64,000 bases of DNA from NCBI GenBank assembly GCA_016098155.1, contig JAAAJB010000010.1, positions 1,429-65,428 on the forward strand. Reading direction: 5' to 3'. The stretch is from Actinomortierella ambigua (taxonomy: Eukaryota; Mortierellomycota; Mortierellomycetes; Mortierellales; Mortierellaceae). The notes below the pieces were generated by a model. That model was given only the letters and a program-made list of their open reading frames with translations, was not told the origin of the DNA and did no database searches. Below are positions 12,163-24,100 of the stretch, in pieces (position 1 is the first letter of the stretch; the number at the start of each line of letters is the position of its first letter). Position numbers and translations under genes: made by a program.

Positions 12163-14118
12163 ATGTCGAGTGAACCTCTCCAACACCCTCTGTTGCCCAC
12201 AACTACCTCGCGCCCAGAACCTGCTCCCACGAGCTTGCTCACCAAAGGCGAGGCTAAGCGCTCCTCTGCTGCCCTCGAGCCAGAGTTTGTGGACAGCAAC
12301 GACATCAACGGCTTGGCTCCTAGCAGCGCCATCCTGCGTGCCGACTATCTCGTCATTGACGACAACCAGATCCTAGTCGACAAGTCTGACCGTACCCTCG
12401 ACATCACAGCCCTATCGTCCGATGCAGCAACTTTAAGCAGCCAGCAACATGCCCAGCAGCCACCAGTCAAGAGGCTCAAGGTGAGCATCGACCAACCACA
12501 GCCGTCAGCCGCCGACCTTGCAGCACTTGGCGACAAAAACGCAGTCATCCAGCCTGCACTCTCCTTTTCTCGCCTGACCAAGACGTCTCCTCCTTCTCTC
12601 GCATTCTCACCTTCAAACACGACCTACAGTCCCATTTCCAATGCCATACCACAGGATCCACTGCTACCTCAGCCAACACAAGAAGAGAACCAGGCGCATG
12701 CCCCCTCCCTTAGGCAGCGGCAGGGCAGCTTCAGTCGAGGCCGGATGGTGGCCCAGCTTGCACCACCTGTCAACCAGAACCAACCGTTTGTCGGCGACGA
12801 ACGCAAGATTGCGCGGACAATTGGCGACCCTATCGACACGACGCGCGCCACAGTGCCCATGTCCATTTATCCAGACCCTGGACCACCCTCTGCGTCGATG
12901 ATGCCGATGATCGGCGGTGGAGGCAGTCGGCGAAAGGCGTCCCTCCGCCCTGGAAAGGACATCAGTATTGAAAAACTTGATACATGGCACGATGACGTGA
13001 CCATGACTGCTGGAGGACCCTTTGGCACTAAAGGCACTGCCACCGCCACTACAACAACCACCGCCGCCACCACCTCCCCACAGAATATTGACCCGGACTC
13101 GGACGTGATCATGACAGATGCCCCTCCTGCGTCATCCTCTCCCTCTGCAACGACAGCAACAACAATAGGCTTGGCAGAATCATCCTCCACAGTTTCCCCT
13201 CCGCTGTCTGACACAACCACCACCTCCTCCCACGCCACCAAGGAGAGACCAGTCATGCTGGGCAAGACTCGCCGCCCCTCCGCCAGCTTCACCATGTCGG
13301 CCATACACCCGTTCGGGCAGCCCAAGAAAGGGGCCTTGGCTAGCTCCAAGCATGTCCGTATCCAGATCCTAGACGATGCCGAGACAGCCAAGATTCGACA
13401 GGAGACGGAGCAGGCGCAACGAGAACAGGATCTGAGCATTCAGCATGAGATCGAGCTGGAGGACGAGCGCAAGGCCGAGGAGGAGCTGCTGATGATGGAG
13501 GCTGGGAAGACGAAGATCACTTACGATCACAAGAATAGGATCAGTAACAACAACAGCAGTAGCAGCAATCACAAGTCCAGGATCCATCAGGACGATGAGG
13601 TGGCCCTGCCGATCGAGGACCCTGTCACACATGACTGGGATCGTGAGGAGTTGGACGATGATGGCGGCGGTGGTAGTGGTGGTAGTGGTGGCGGCAATAG
13701 CGGTAGTAGTAGTGGTCGGCCCAGTGGTGACGTGAAAGACGACAGCGAGAACCCGCGTTCACAAAGGGCCATGACAGCAGCTGATTCGAGTGCAAGATCA
13801 TCCAGGCTCAAACGCAGAAGAGCTTTGGAGGAGGATAGTGGCGAAATAGATGAAGAGGCTGACGATGATGACGATGATGATGATGATGACTACGACGATA
13901 CAGACAACGACCCCGAGCAGGATCTACCGGCAATGAGCGAGATCCAGGAAGAGGAGACGCACAACTGCCATGTCCGACTCGAGACACAAATGGACTTTCA
14001 GCTGACTGCAGGTCTCGATCGAGGCGAGCTCGATGCCAACGCCTATGACGAAGTAGGACGGTATATTGGTAGTATTGAGCAAGACGATGAAGGTGCCTCC
14101 GAGTATGAGAACCGCTAA
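12163..14118 (+). CDS. Disordered acidic protein of unknown function
   Basis: A single open frame of 651 residues starting at the first ATG of the frame (MSSEPLQHPL). No known domain is recognised. The only non-repetitive N-terminal part is around ILRADYLVIDDNQILVD. The middle is Ser/Thr/Pro-rich with basic patches such as KRLKVS. A charged helical segment follows (QETEQAQREQDLSIQHEIE). Then come a Gly/Ser run (about 13662-13720) and an Asp run (about 13860-13885), before a more ordered tail with HVRLETQMDFQLTAGLDRG. This composition suggests a nuclear or scaffold protein, which is only an inference. It converges with eIF3e, with 321 bp between stops. Confidence 0.75.
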   Translation: MSSEPLQHPLLPTTTSRPEPAPTSLLTKGEAKRSSAALEPEFVDSNDINGLAPSSAILRADYLVIDDNQILVDKSDRTLDITALSSDAATLSSQQHAQQPPVKRLKVSIDQPQPSAADLAALGDKNAVIQPALSFSRLTKTSPPSLAFSPSNTTYSPISNAIPQDPLLPQPTQEENQAHAPSLRQRQGSFSRGRMVAQLAPPVNQNQPFVGDERKIARTIGDPIDTTRATVPMSIYPDPGPPSASMMPMIGGGGSRRKASLRPGKDISIEKLDTWHDDVTMTAGGPFGTKGTATATTTTTAATTSPQNIDPDSDVIMTDAPPASSSPSATTATTIGLAESSSTVSPPLSDTTTTSSHATKERPVMLGKTRRPSASFTMSAIHPFGQPKKGALASSKHVRIQILDDAETAKIRQETEQAQREQDLSIQHEIELEDERKAEEELLMMEAGKTKITYDHKNRISNNNSSSSNHKSRIHQDDEVALPIEDPVTHDWDREELDDDGGGGSGGSGGGNSGSSSGRPSGDVKDDSENPRSQRAMTAADSSARSSRLKRRRALEEDSGEIDEEADDDDDDDDDDYDDTDNDPEQDLPAMSEIQEEETHNCHVRLETQMDFQLTAGLDRGELDANAYDEVGRYIGSIEQDDEGASEYENR

Positions 14119-14439
14119 TAGGAAAAAAAAAAAGGAAAAAAAGGATGTGTCGGCTGTCTTTGTACCAAAAATGCCCCAATAAAACTCTTTCACCCTTACC
14201 CTACCATAGTGTAAGCACAGAGCAAGAGTAAGAAACAAATGCCATTGATGCAAAAGGGAAAAAAAACACGACACTACTAGTCAAAATGGATGAACAAAAC
14301 TATGCGCATTTTTTTGATAAACTTTCTAAAACAAAAAAAATAAAAATCCTATCTCCTCCGCCACGCTCTATCGTGGCCACCAAAAAAGAAAGTCATCACA
14401 TGAGAGGGAGTTGGGGTGTGTGTGTGTGTGTGTGTTTCC
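14119..14439. other. Convergent 3' region with a GT microsatellite
   Basis: The 3' UTRs of two convergent genes. Several poly-A runs (about 14128-14143, 14330-14340) and a (GT)n tract at about 14416-14434 are present. No gene is seen. Confidence 0.5.
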
Positions 14440-16385
14440 TTAAGCCGACTCAACATTGGTGACGTTCTTCTCCTGAGAAGCCATGGCAGCCTTGGCCTTG
14501 GCCTGGGCAGCCTCACGCTTATCGATGGACGTGGCCAAAACCTGAGAGCGGAAGGACAAGCCCTTGGTCTTCTCGATGATCTGCTGGTAGACAAGAGGGA
14601 CCTGGGTGTTCATGACGACGGTGTTCTCCTGGTAGTCAATCTTGGCATCAACACGGGTATCGCAGATCAGGTTGACGATCCACTTCTCACCATCCTCCTT
14701 GCTCATGTTTAGTGTCTGCGACAGCTCGCTGATGTTGATCTTTTGGTGGATACGGCAGTATGTCTCCGAGATGAAGCAACGAGCGTTCTGGATGAAATCC
14801 TCCTGCGCTGCCACCAAGAAGAAGTCGTTCTCCAACACCTCGCCGCACTCGGCCAGCTTCTTCTGCGCCAGGTCGAAATCAAAGTTGACATACAGTGCCT
14901 CCACAAACTCCGTGATCGGGTCCCGGTACTGGTATGCCTCCTGCTCAATGATCTTCACCAGCTCCTTCAACAGGTTCTTGCGACGCTTGTTGGTGATCAC
15001 AGCCGTCGTGAGGTAACGCAGAATCCAGGGGCACGAGGTTTGGATCGTGTTGATGTATGCTGGCTGGAAGAACAGGTCGATGATGGCATCACGGCCCTTG
15101 GGGTGGTTGAAGAAGACGAACAGCGACCAGTGCAGGAACCAGGTGCGCTGCTCCAGCTGATGCAGAGGCGAGGCAAATTGCTAAATGGTTGAGGGCAGAA
15201 AATATGAGATTAGCTACCTGATATTCTTCTACTAAGAACGAGCGCTCGTTGAAAGTGGACAACCTGTTCCTCAATGGGAGAGGGAAACACATACAGTCTT
15301 ATCAATGCTCTCCTTGAGCTCCTGGATGGCAAGCAGGGCATCGTCCCAGTTACCAGTCAAGATCTCAGAGGCGAGCTTGCCCCACAGAGCCGAGAGATTG
15401 AGACTCTCATCCGTCGACTATGGATATTTTGGAAAAGTACAAAGAACGTTAGTTTTTTTTCCCTGAACACTGCCATGTCAGCACAACTTGACCCTTGGAG
15501 TCAGTACAACGGCGAACCAAAAACAAAAGAGGCTCTAACATACCAGAACGCGGAAATGGTATAACATATCGGCCGCACCACCATAGTTACCGCAGGTGTA
15601 CTGGAACTGACCAAACTGGTAAAGGGTTGTGATCATCTCGGTGGTCATCTATGGTGATCCAAAAAAGTGTCGAAGGAGTATTGGTGAGGAAGGAGGGATG
15701 TATGCTAGAACGCGCATCTTTCACACCAGCAAGGTCCATCACTCAAAAGAGAAAGACTCTAGTTGGTCAAGAGGTAACATACTCCATAGTTCTCCTTCAA
15801 GAACTGCAAGTTCTGGAACTTGTCCTGACGAAGGGCAGCAATAACGTCAGGGTTCTCGATCACATCCATGACCTTCTGGGCCTCGGCCTGCTTGTCCTCC
15901 AACATCTTCAGAACCTCCTCGCGCTTCTGGATCATATCTATTAAAACAGAGCGAATTCATTACGGTACAATAGCACGGTCAGCGAACCAAGATTTGGATG
16001 CGTGCACGACCTTCCAGGTACGAAGAGTTCACTTCGATCATCTGGTACCTTCAGGAACCTCGGCGCTGTTCTTCAGCTTCTGGTAAAGCTGACCGGTGAA
16101 GTCAACCATGTTTGTCTTGGACAGAAGCTCATACTTGGCCTGCAGAAGAGACTCATCGGAGTAGAGCTACAAAATGGGATGGAACATGGGTGATAATGCA
16201 CGTTTGAATGAGTTTGATCTCCATGTTCATATTTTAGGTCGAGGGAAGGCGTCGTGTGGATTTCTTCGCATGAGACTGCGTACCTCGTTCATGGACAGGA
16301 ACTCAAGCAGGGGGAAGATCAGATGACGATCCAAGAAGGGGATCATCTTGGATGTCAGGTCATATTTCGCAGCAGGAGAAGCCAT
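14440..16385 (-). CDS. eIF3e: Translation initiation factor eIF3 subunit e (INT6)
   Basis: Subunit of eukaryotic initiation factor 3, which joins the 40S ribosome and promotes mRNA recruitment. Six exons on the minus strand: 16385-16284, 16166-16049, 15937-15783, 15648-15544, 15417-15295, 15180-14440. Every junction keeps phase, giving 447 residues (human 445). The N-terminus [20 protein letters not shown] is diagnostic. The C-terminal half holds the PCI domain that packs into the eIF3 core; GDAINISELS-type winged-helix residues are represented by [20 protein letters not shown]. The protein ends in an Ala/Lys/Gln-rich helix. Nothing in the gene looks degraded. Confidence 0.95.
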
Positions 16386-17227
16386 GGTGTCTCTAATGGA
16401 TGAGAGTGGTGGTGGAAGGGTCCCTTCAATCGCTGGCTGGATGTTATCTTCAGCTCGCAGCAGGCAAGCAAATGTTATTTTTTCAAATACGTACGCCGCA
16501 AGTCACGTACGGAGCAGTCAGCAAAAAATTCAGAGCCGCAGGATAATTTCATTCACTGACACTTTTCCTTAACAGGTAGACGGTCAAGAAGCGAGAGAGA
16601 GCGGTACGCACGGTTGAACTCACCACATGTACATGTTATTTATGATTATCAATGCTATCGTGCTGTATCAGAGTCGACTGCCATTGCTGTCGTCACTATC
16701 ATTGTCTGTTGATTCTGCAGCTGTTGCTGTGATATTGACGGTGACTTTGATAGCACCCCAGAGTTCGGTGGTGAGAGCCAAGGACGCGGAAGGCGACCGC
16801 GGTCTTCTTTGTGCACCCCTTTCTGCAAACCAGGCACAAATTTGAGCCATTTCCTTTCCGTTGCTTTAAAGAGCGCATTTCAGTGCGTTAAAGATGGAAA
16901 AGTGTTTGGTCGATGGCTATGGCGCTAAAATGCATGGGCATGTCTCAATGGTATAAAAATCTCGCGAATGGCCTTCATGCTATCCATTCTGCCTCACAAG
17001 CAGCGCTGGGAAGTCTAGGCAAATAGTCACAGCAGAATCCTTGTAGGTGTTTCTAGCAAGGTTTCTGAACATGCAGTGCACTCTCTGATTCCATGCACTA
17101 TATTTACCAGGCGTGGTGATATTTTGTCTAAATCCCCTTCAAGGCGTGACTGACCTGAAGCACTACCCTTTACCACAACATCGGTTGAGTCTGCTTCTGA
17201 AAAGCAGAATAACGAAAAAGTGACGGT
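16386..17227. other. Region between eIF3e start and Fanzor relic
   Basis: About 840 bp holding the eIF3e promoter (next to 16386) and sequence of unknown origin. Several short open frames exist but none has recognisable content. A stretch near 16770-16860 is mildly coding-like without a match I can name. Confidence 0.4.
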
Positions 17228-18760
17228 TGTCCGTAATATACATTGGGACTATATTAACCGTGCTGCAGACGCTGGAATTGCTTTCGAAAGAAGGTAAGAC
17301 ATCATTACTCGGCAGTCGCAACGTCATGCCATACACAAAGTCTCGTGTTCGATCTGTCGCCTCGCAGCCCGCTGCAGAGTTTCTCAGACACTGGAAGAAG
17401 AGCTACAAAGCTCTCAACGACAAGGCATTCCCGACTCACCCTTCTTTTAAAGCGACATCCACTGAATTCGATACACCCGTTCTTCAACATCGTAGTTTAA
17501 TGAACTAAACGAAGCAGCAGCATATGCCGTCGACAGTGTTGATCCAAACCAAGGTGTTTCGCTTTCTTTGGCTCGAGCGCCTAACCAACCGCTCCTGGCG
17601 AATTGTGACACTCGTCCATGGAGGACGGCCTATTACATTTCAGCGAATACGAGTCTGTTGATTTTTTTTGTCAAGCATCTCATTCTGAACAACCGCACTA
17701 CAAAATGTTAGCCTGTGCCTCCCATCCACGCGGCAAATAAGCCCTTCTCTCAGAATGACACCCACAAAGGTTGACTTCCTTTAGGAAGCCTGACCTGATC
17801 ATTCTTCACTTTGTCACAGATTTGCCGGTGAAAGATCTAAGCAAACGACAGCAATCATCGAAGAGTATATCAGCTTCTTTCGACGTCCGTCCTCCAATTC
17901 CCATGCAAATGATAGGAGGGCTATATTGTCCGCGGCTCGATGAAGATCGAAGGTCCCCATCTCCAGCTTTTGACTTTCATGCTTCGCGAGCTCCAGTCCG
18001 CTCGATACCAACGACAAAAGCCTGGGCTTCACCCTGACTTTCGTGCCACGACCATCGGCGGCACTTAAGACCACCACGCAGAAGTTTACAGTGCTGAGAA
18101 GACGGAATATGACCTGATCAGTCTGTGGGTATTCGGCGAGACTAAGCGGACTAAATCACCTGTCCCGGGATGGATCTTGGTCAAGCGCGTGTCGTCAGTG
18201 CTTGTGTCTTACTGCCACCTGGCCAGGAGCTAAAGCATACGAGGCGGAAGGCACGCCACGAGAGGGCCTACGTATCGTGAACCTGGCTGTCAAGGGGAAC
18301 GCAGTCTATCAGCCCATGTTCCAACATTAATAATGGCTGGAGATGCATACAGGATCTTTGTCGACCAACAGCACCGATAGCCAGTCGACACTACCATTGT
18401 CCATCAGTGAGGTCGACTCTATTGTTCCACCGCTCCGTGGCGAGAATGCGTTTACATGAACCGTTGCGACTCATACTGCCAATCCTTGGACGACTTTTAC
18501 AACGGCAGTGACCACCGCATGGGATGCGCTATATAGCGCTTTCCAACCAAACTTCATTCAATTGGCTCGCTCGCTGGGGTAAATTTGTCAGGGTGAATGA
18601 GTATTACTCGTCCAAGAAGTCGCTCACACTGAGAGCTGTCACTTGCGTTGCGAAACTTGCCAGCAGTTTAGGCATCGCGATGTGATGGCAGGACACAACC
18701 TTGGTAACGTGTTGTGGAATGTTACAGCTTTCATGAATGCGAGTAGGGTACAAAGGAAGT
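17228..18760 (+). pseudogene. Decayed Fanzor-type (TnpB-like) RNA-guided nuclease gene
   Basis: Collinear coding fragments, broken by stops and frameshifts, follow the order of a Fanzor protein, the eukaryotic relatives of transposon-encoded TnpB. At 17228-17296 there is HWDYINRAADAGIAFERR. From about 17335 there is KSRVRSVASQPAAEF. Near 17836-18035 there are DLPVKDLSKRQ and FDFHASRAPVRS. At 18170-18226 a RuvC-I strand reads MDLGQARVVSACVLLPPG (Asp codon at 18173). At 18271 there is RIVNLAVKGNAVYQPM, near 18403-18457 SEVDSIVPPLRGE, near 18490 DFYNGSDHR. NEYYSSKK ends at 18619, where a zinc-ribbon Cys is lost. CETCQQFRHRDVMAGHN (18646-18696) carries the last Cys pair and the RuvC-III Asp (18679-18681). 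Only about 40 bp separates FYNGSDHR from QLARSLG, so the region expected to hold RuvC-II is deleted. It cannot encode an active nuclease. No flanking inverted repeats were found by eye. Confidence 0.72.
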
Positions 18761-19511
18761 ACCGCGGATTTTGGATTTCGGTGACATCACCGAAGCTAGA
18801 TTTGGAGTTGCCACTTTGCCGTCTGCGACCTCTAATTTGTAGCCTCCACCGCGGAGACTCTGCTCCTCCTCTCAACCCGATTTTGTATGTGACGCACCAT
18901 ATGGGAGATCCATTGCTGCTCGGGGAGCATCCGCATCCATCGGTCAATCAGACACTACCATCTCGCCTCAGCAACCATCGTGCAACAACGTATCCGTACC
19001 AGACAGACCATCGCATCTCAGGAACTGCCGTTCGCATATCCATTCTCGACACTTTGGCTATTGCCTACCTATGCAGCTCACTTGGACCAGTCAAAAGTGG
19101 AAACCTAAGCGCTTTTTATGAGAGAACTGCTCTGCAAAGTCAATCGTGCCAGGAATGAGTCTACAACACACAGACAAGCACATGCCCTTTTTTCCAGGAG
19201 AAACCATCGCCATCTCTACTGTCACCCTGCATCTGGAGACGTTGATCGGGTTAGATGGTTGTGTTTTTACAGCTCAGTCTATTCGGGACTCGTCCGTGGA
19301 AGAGATACCGTAATAGCACTAGCAACACTACTTGGAACCCTAGGCAGGAGAGCACATCAACTTTACTATGCAGCATCAACGGGAACTGGACACCATAGAG
19401 ACATCACTTCCATCTTTTATACCCCGAACCCAACATCACAAGTCGTGCAACGACCTGACTCTAACCGACTCTTACCCTCTTTTCTTATCTTACAATCCTA
19501 TAGATATCAGA
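18761..19511. other. Fanzor relic tail and eL6 promoter
   Basis: About 750 bp with no intact gene. The first part may be the eroded 3' end of the Fanzor element. The last 150 bp, before the proposed eL6 start, is C/T-rich. An AACCCTAGG sequence near 19336 resembles the telo-box-like elements seen before some fungal ribosomal protein genes; this is only suggestive. Confidence 0.4.
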
Positions 19512-21176
19512 ATGGTTCACAAGGTATGCAGCAACACCAAGAGAGACAACACCGGTCATACGCAGGGAGGAGCGGTCGTGAGGAGAGGCTCGGATATGGC
19601 GTCACTTTGAAAGAGGTTCGAGATACAGGAACCATACGCCAGACGCAACTTCGTCCGCTTGGAGGATGAGCAAAAGAACAGAGGGTTTCTTAAGAGCTCG
19701 AGGAATCTAGTTTGCACCAAGTGCCATCAGAAGACACTGGTTCAGAGTGGACTGTGCATGTATACGAGAAGTGCATCTCGGCAACAGGGTTGTTGCGGAC
19801 GGCTAGTCAGATTTCGAGTGAAGCAGCTTCATGGAGGCATCAGAGGTGGTTCAGCTGGAATGACTTGAGAGCTCGAGTTGTAGTACGCTGGCGATTGCGT
19901 TTTTTTCAGTCGAGACAAGCAGATGGCGTTGTGGAAAAGGGACGACATCACGATGGAGGGCGATGAGTAGAGTGGAGCCTTACCCCCTACACAGAACACG
20001 CACCAGGACAGAGGTGTATGTTTTTCTAGCCAAGCAGCGGTTTATTCGGGATACTGACAGCAGTGGACATTTTGGATTTTCTCTCTTGATAGCCCCGTAA
20101 CTCCTTGCTGACCGTTGGCGTGTCCAAGTACAGCCGCACTCAGGTCTTCGCCAAGCGTGCCTTGTACAAGCGCAAGCCCGCTGGCAAGCTGGCTGTCTGC
20201 CCCGCTGCTGCCAACAAGACCGTCGAGGTTAAGGGCGCCAAGAACGGCTCGACCCGTGTCGTTGCCGTCTCCAAGGCTCCCCGCTTCTACGCCGCTGAGG
20301 ATGTCGCCGTCCCCAAGAAGAACCGCAAGCACGCTGGTGTTGCCAAGCTCCGCTCCACCATCGTCCCCGGTACCGTCCTTATCCTCTTGGCCGGTCGCTA
20401 CCGCGGCAAGCGCGTTGTCTTCTTGAAGCAGCTCGAGTCTGGCTTGTTGCTCGTCTCTGGCCCCTTCAAGGTCAACGGTGTCCCTCTTAAGCGCGTCAAC
20501 CAGGCCTACGTCATTGCCACCTCGACCAAGGTTGACATCGACTGCGCCAAGGTACCGTATTTGCTTTGCTTTTTCTCGTCTTCTTTCTCTGTTTTTTTAG
20601 CAGCTCAACAAAAGCTCTCAGGACATTTCCCAAGATATTCGCTGGAAACTCGACCCACCATATGAACAGAGACGACAAATCATCCTGGACAAATTTGATA
20701 TGGAAATCTCAGCGAAATCCAACATTTGCATTTTGGCTTATGCCAGGTGTCATGTATTCAACCACTGCCGACGTTTTGTATTACATCTTGGACATGAAGG
20801 AGAAGCAACACCGGATAATGTTTTGAGAAGCCTCGATATTTCTTCCCTCTTCCTTTCTTTTTGACCATATGGAGATTATCACCGACTAACCATGGAATCA
20901 AAAAATATACGACTCGCTCTTCTACTCTAGCTCGATGCTCAGTTGAACGATGCTTACTTCGCTCGCCCCAAGTCCGCCAAGAAGGCCGCCACTGAGGAGG
21001 CTTTCTTCGAGGGTGAGAAGAAGAAGGAGCCCCTCGCCGAGAACAAGGTTGCTCTCCAGAAGGCCACCGACAAGGTCATCCTTGAGGCCATCACCAAGGT
21101 CGAGCACCTCCGCCAGTACTTGGCTGCTCGCTTCACCCTCACCAAGGGTCAGGCCCCCCACGCTCTGAAGTTCTAA
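19512..21176 (+). CDS. RPL6: 60S ribosomal protein eL6
   Basis: Structural protein of the large ribosomal subunit. Firm exons are 20093-20551 and 20931-21176. They encode the N-terminal [14 protein letters not shown], the conserved core [36 protein letters not shown], and the typical end [12 protein letters not shown]. The exon at 20093 opens in phase 0 without a start codon. The best start upstream is ATGGTTCACAAG followed by GTATGC (about 19512-19523), a four-codon first exon (MVHK). It would give 238 residues after an intron of about 570 bp; this start is less certain than the rest. Codons are strongly biased to C-ending forms (CGC, AAG, GTC), as expected for a highly expressed gene and unlike its neighbours. 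Confidence 0.88.
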
Positions 21177-24100
21177 GCGATCGATGTTTTTTTTTCTGAT
21201 CAATTGTTAAGAAACCAACCCCAAACACAAGAATAAAGGATGCGTGAACCAATTCTTCCTTCTTACTCCTTCGCTACATACGTGAAAAAAAAACTGTGCA
21301 TCGGTACAAAAAATGAATGGTTGACGAGATTAGGATATCAGAATTGAAAGCGCTTGACTCTGGCGAATGGGAGGTGGGCGAAGAGTCAGCACTAGGCTAC
21401 GGGGGACTACTGCGGATAAGAGTGAGAGCGCGGGGCGGACTACCTCCATGTGGGAAAGATAGGCCCGAGACTCCGCTTGGGTCGGAGGCTACAAGGCGTA
21501 CCGCTCACCTTGTAAGTGGGAGGTAGGGGCGCACAGCCACCAGGCACAGAGGTTACCATTTCGTAAGGAGCTTGATTGTGCAGCACGGTGAAGGAAGCCG
21601 GACGCCAGTTTGAAATGATCACGATTGTGGCTGATGTCAATCATGGTGAGATGCAAGTGTTGATGAAACAGGACTATGGAGACGATGATGATTGTCAGGC
21701 GCCTACAGTTCCGAGGCGTATGATATGTCTTTTGCAAGGCGTCTGTCGTCAAGTATGAACTGGTGTTCCATAAGGTGGCGAAAGAGACAGTGTGTCACAC
21801 TGCTCCCTTTCCTGGATAACATCTCACGACCCATACGTACGGAGGTCAATGCCTCGTTTATGTGTCCAGCAGCCAAATCGCCTGATATCAGTCTCATGGA
21901 GAACGATAAATTCGTAACCCAAGGGTGGAGTTCGCGTGATGTGTGCTAGAGTAAATCCCAAATCTAAGGAAAAGCAGCTGCCTGACGTCTGAAGTCCAGA
22001 CAATGTCATCGACGTGGGTGAGTAGCATGACTGGCGGTGCTTAAGAGTACCTGTGAAGCAAGTGCTTTGCAGTGAACATGCGATTGATGTGGACCACAAA
22101 CGCGGGAGATGCGTTAAGTACGATATTCCACAATCGTCCATAATGGGCTGGCCAGCAGAACATGTTCACGCCCACAATGGTATCTACAGTCAAGTCAATC
22201 ACACCTCCAGATACCAAGTCCGAAGGCCTTGGCATGCCCACCGAGAACATAACTGGTGTGAGATCGCCAAATTGTCTTTGTCTGATTCTCTTCTTGATAC
22301 TTGTCCTTTGGCTAAACCGACTTGGTTTCCAGAAAGACCATTGTCGATCTATGCTACTCGAGAAAGAAGAGGTACAGTAGCAAGTGAGCGAGACCCAAGG
22401 TGCTTCAACACCATACATTGCAGTCAAAGCTCACCGAAAGTCGCTGACGAGTCTACCCACTAGACTTTGCAATTTAACATGGATTCTGCAAAGTTTAGAG
22501 AAGCAATGTGAAGATATACTTGGCGACCAATACACCTCACGGTCATACTCTTCTTCTCATCACAGGTCAATATCACATGCCCGTCAATCCATCTGACCAC
22601 GCTTCCGTTTCCGAGACACGGCGTGTACACATGAAGGTCATTTCACATATCTGGCGTTTATGATAATGAGACACAGCTCCTTGGAGGCTCCACATATAGA
22701 CGAGCCACGCAACATTCATAATGTCACTTCTTTGTCAGGAAGTGCCTGATCCAGCTGCCTCATGCAAGGGTCACGCTGCTTCTCAGGTTTCTGCGTCCAA
22801 TGATTCCAGATAGCAAGCACATTATGTCTTATTGGCACTTGTGCAGACAAAGTCGTGCACCCTGGCTTTTAGACGATTCTTAGTACACCTGAAATCGAAT
22901 AGAGTACAGCAAGCGTCGTTTCAATTTGGCCAGGTAAAGTAAAGTATAACAAGCAGGGGCTGCGACGACTTGTTTGTTGTTCAACATCGTTTTTAGTAAC
23001 GAACGAATGAATGGGCTCAGTCGTCCTAGTGTTCTTTCTCGGGAGGAACACAGCAGGAGTAACAACACCAAACAAGTAGTGTAGTCTCGTAGCGCTGCGT
23101 TGGAGATGCACTTTACTTAGTCTGGGGACAAGTAGCATGTTCAGGCAGCCAAGTACAACTGTGTTTGTATATATATATCTGTTGCTGTTTTTTTTGGGGG
23201 GGGGGGGGGTGGGAAAGGGAATCAACGCACAACCCCCTCCTCCATCATCTTATCTTGATAAATGAGATAAGATTTATCTTTCCTCTCGGCTTTTGCAGTA
23301 CAAACAATTCAATAGAGCACGAGCGCACATTTGAGGCAAGTTGAGTGGACAAAAAAAGAAGGGGGGCATGACCAATCCATTGGAGCAGAAGCAACGAGGA
23401 AAGTGCAGCAGTAGAGAGCTTCATCTTTCTCCTCTTTCTCCCCTTCACTCCTCTTCTTTCACCTATTGGTCGTCATTCCTGGACGCACTTTTTTTTTCCT
23501 CACGAGGAGTGAGGATGGTCAAGGCTGTAGGTGGATGGGTACGAGGAAGAACCCAGTCTTCTGTCAGCACAGCAGCCCTACCTAACCCCTTTGGTTTTCT
23601 CATCCCTCCCCGCCCACCCCCCTTTCGCTGGCACTTGGAATATGGTCAGTATTCAACTACATCCGGCTCTTAAGGAGGGACACCTGACTTTCAACAACAA
23701 AAGTAGAGGGTTCGCCATTATGCTAAACACAAAGGTGCGATGGCAGAGGATAAGGCCTTGAGCGAGGAGAGGAGGGGAGGGGAGGGGGAAAGAAAACATA
23801 GCGTGGTTTGCTTTGGATGATGTGCAGGTCAACAACAGAGCAGTGTAGAGCAGAGCAACGACGCGCAGAAGGGGGGGGGGTTTTTTTTTTCTGAAAAAAA
23901 TTTTTTTCTTCGTCCTCCTTCCCCCTCCGTAGTCCCTTGAAGCTCACACAGGACCACTCGCAGCACTTTGAGTTCATACTTTTTTATCCTTGGCAGCGAG
24001 GATCCTTCTGTTTCTCTCTCATTCACTCTGGATTCGACGATGCCCTTTCCCCGGCACTGAAGCACGCATTGCATTCATTGTTTGCCCCTCCTCTACTCTT

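Noticed and set aside
21980..22140. Minus-strand MLLTHVDDIVWTSD, reminiscent of the YVDD motif of copia-type reverse transcriptases
   Set aside because: Neighbouring sequence in any frame shows no other reverse transcriptase, integrase or RNase H motif, and no LTRs were seen. One short motif is not enough.
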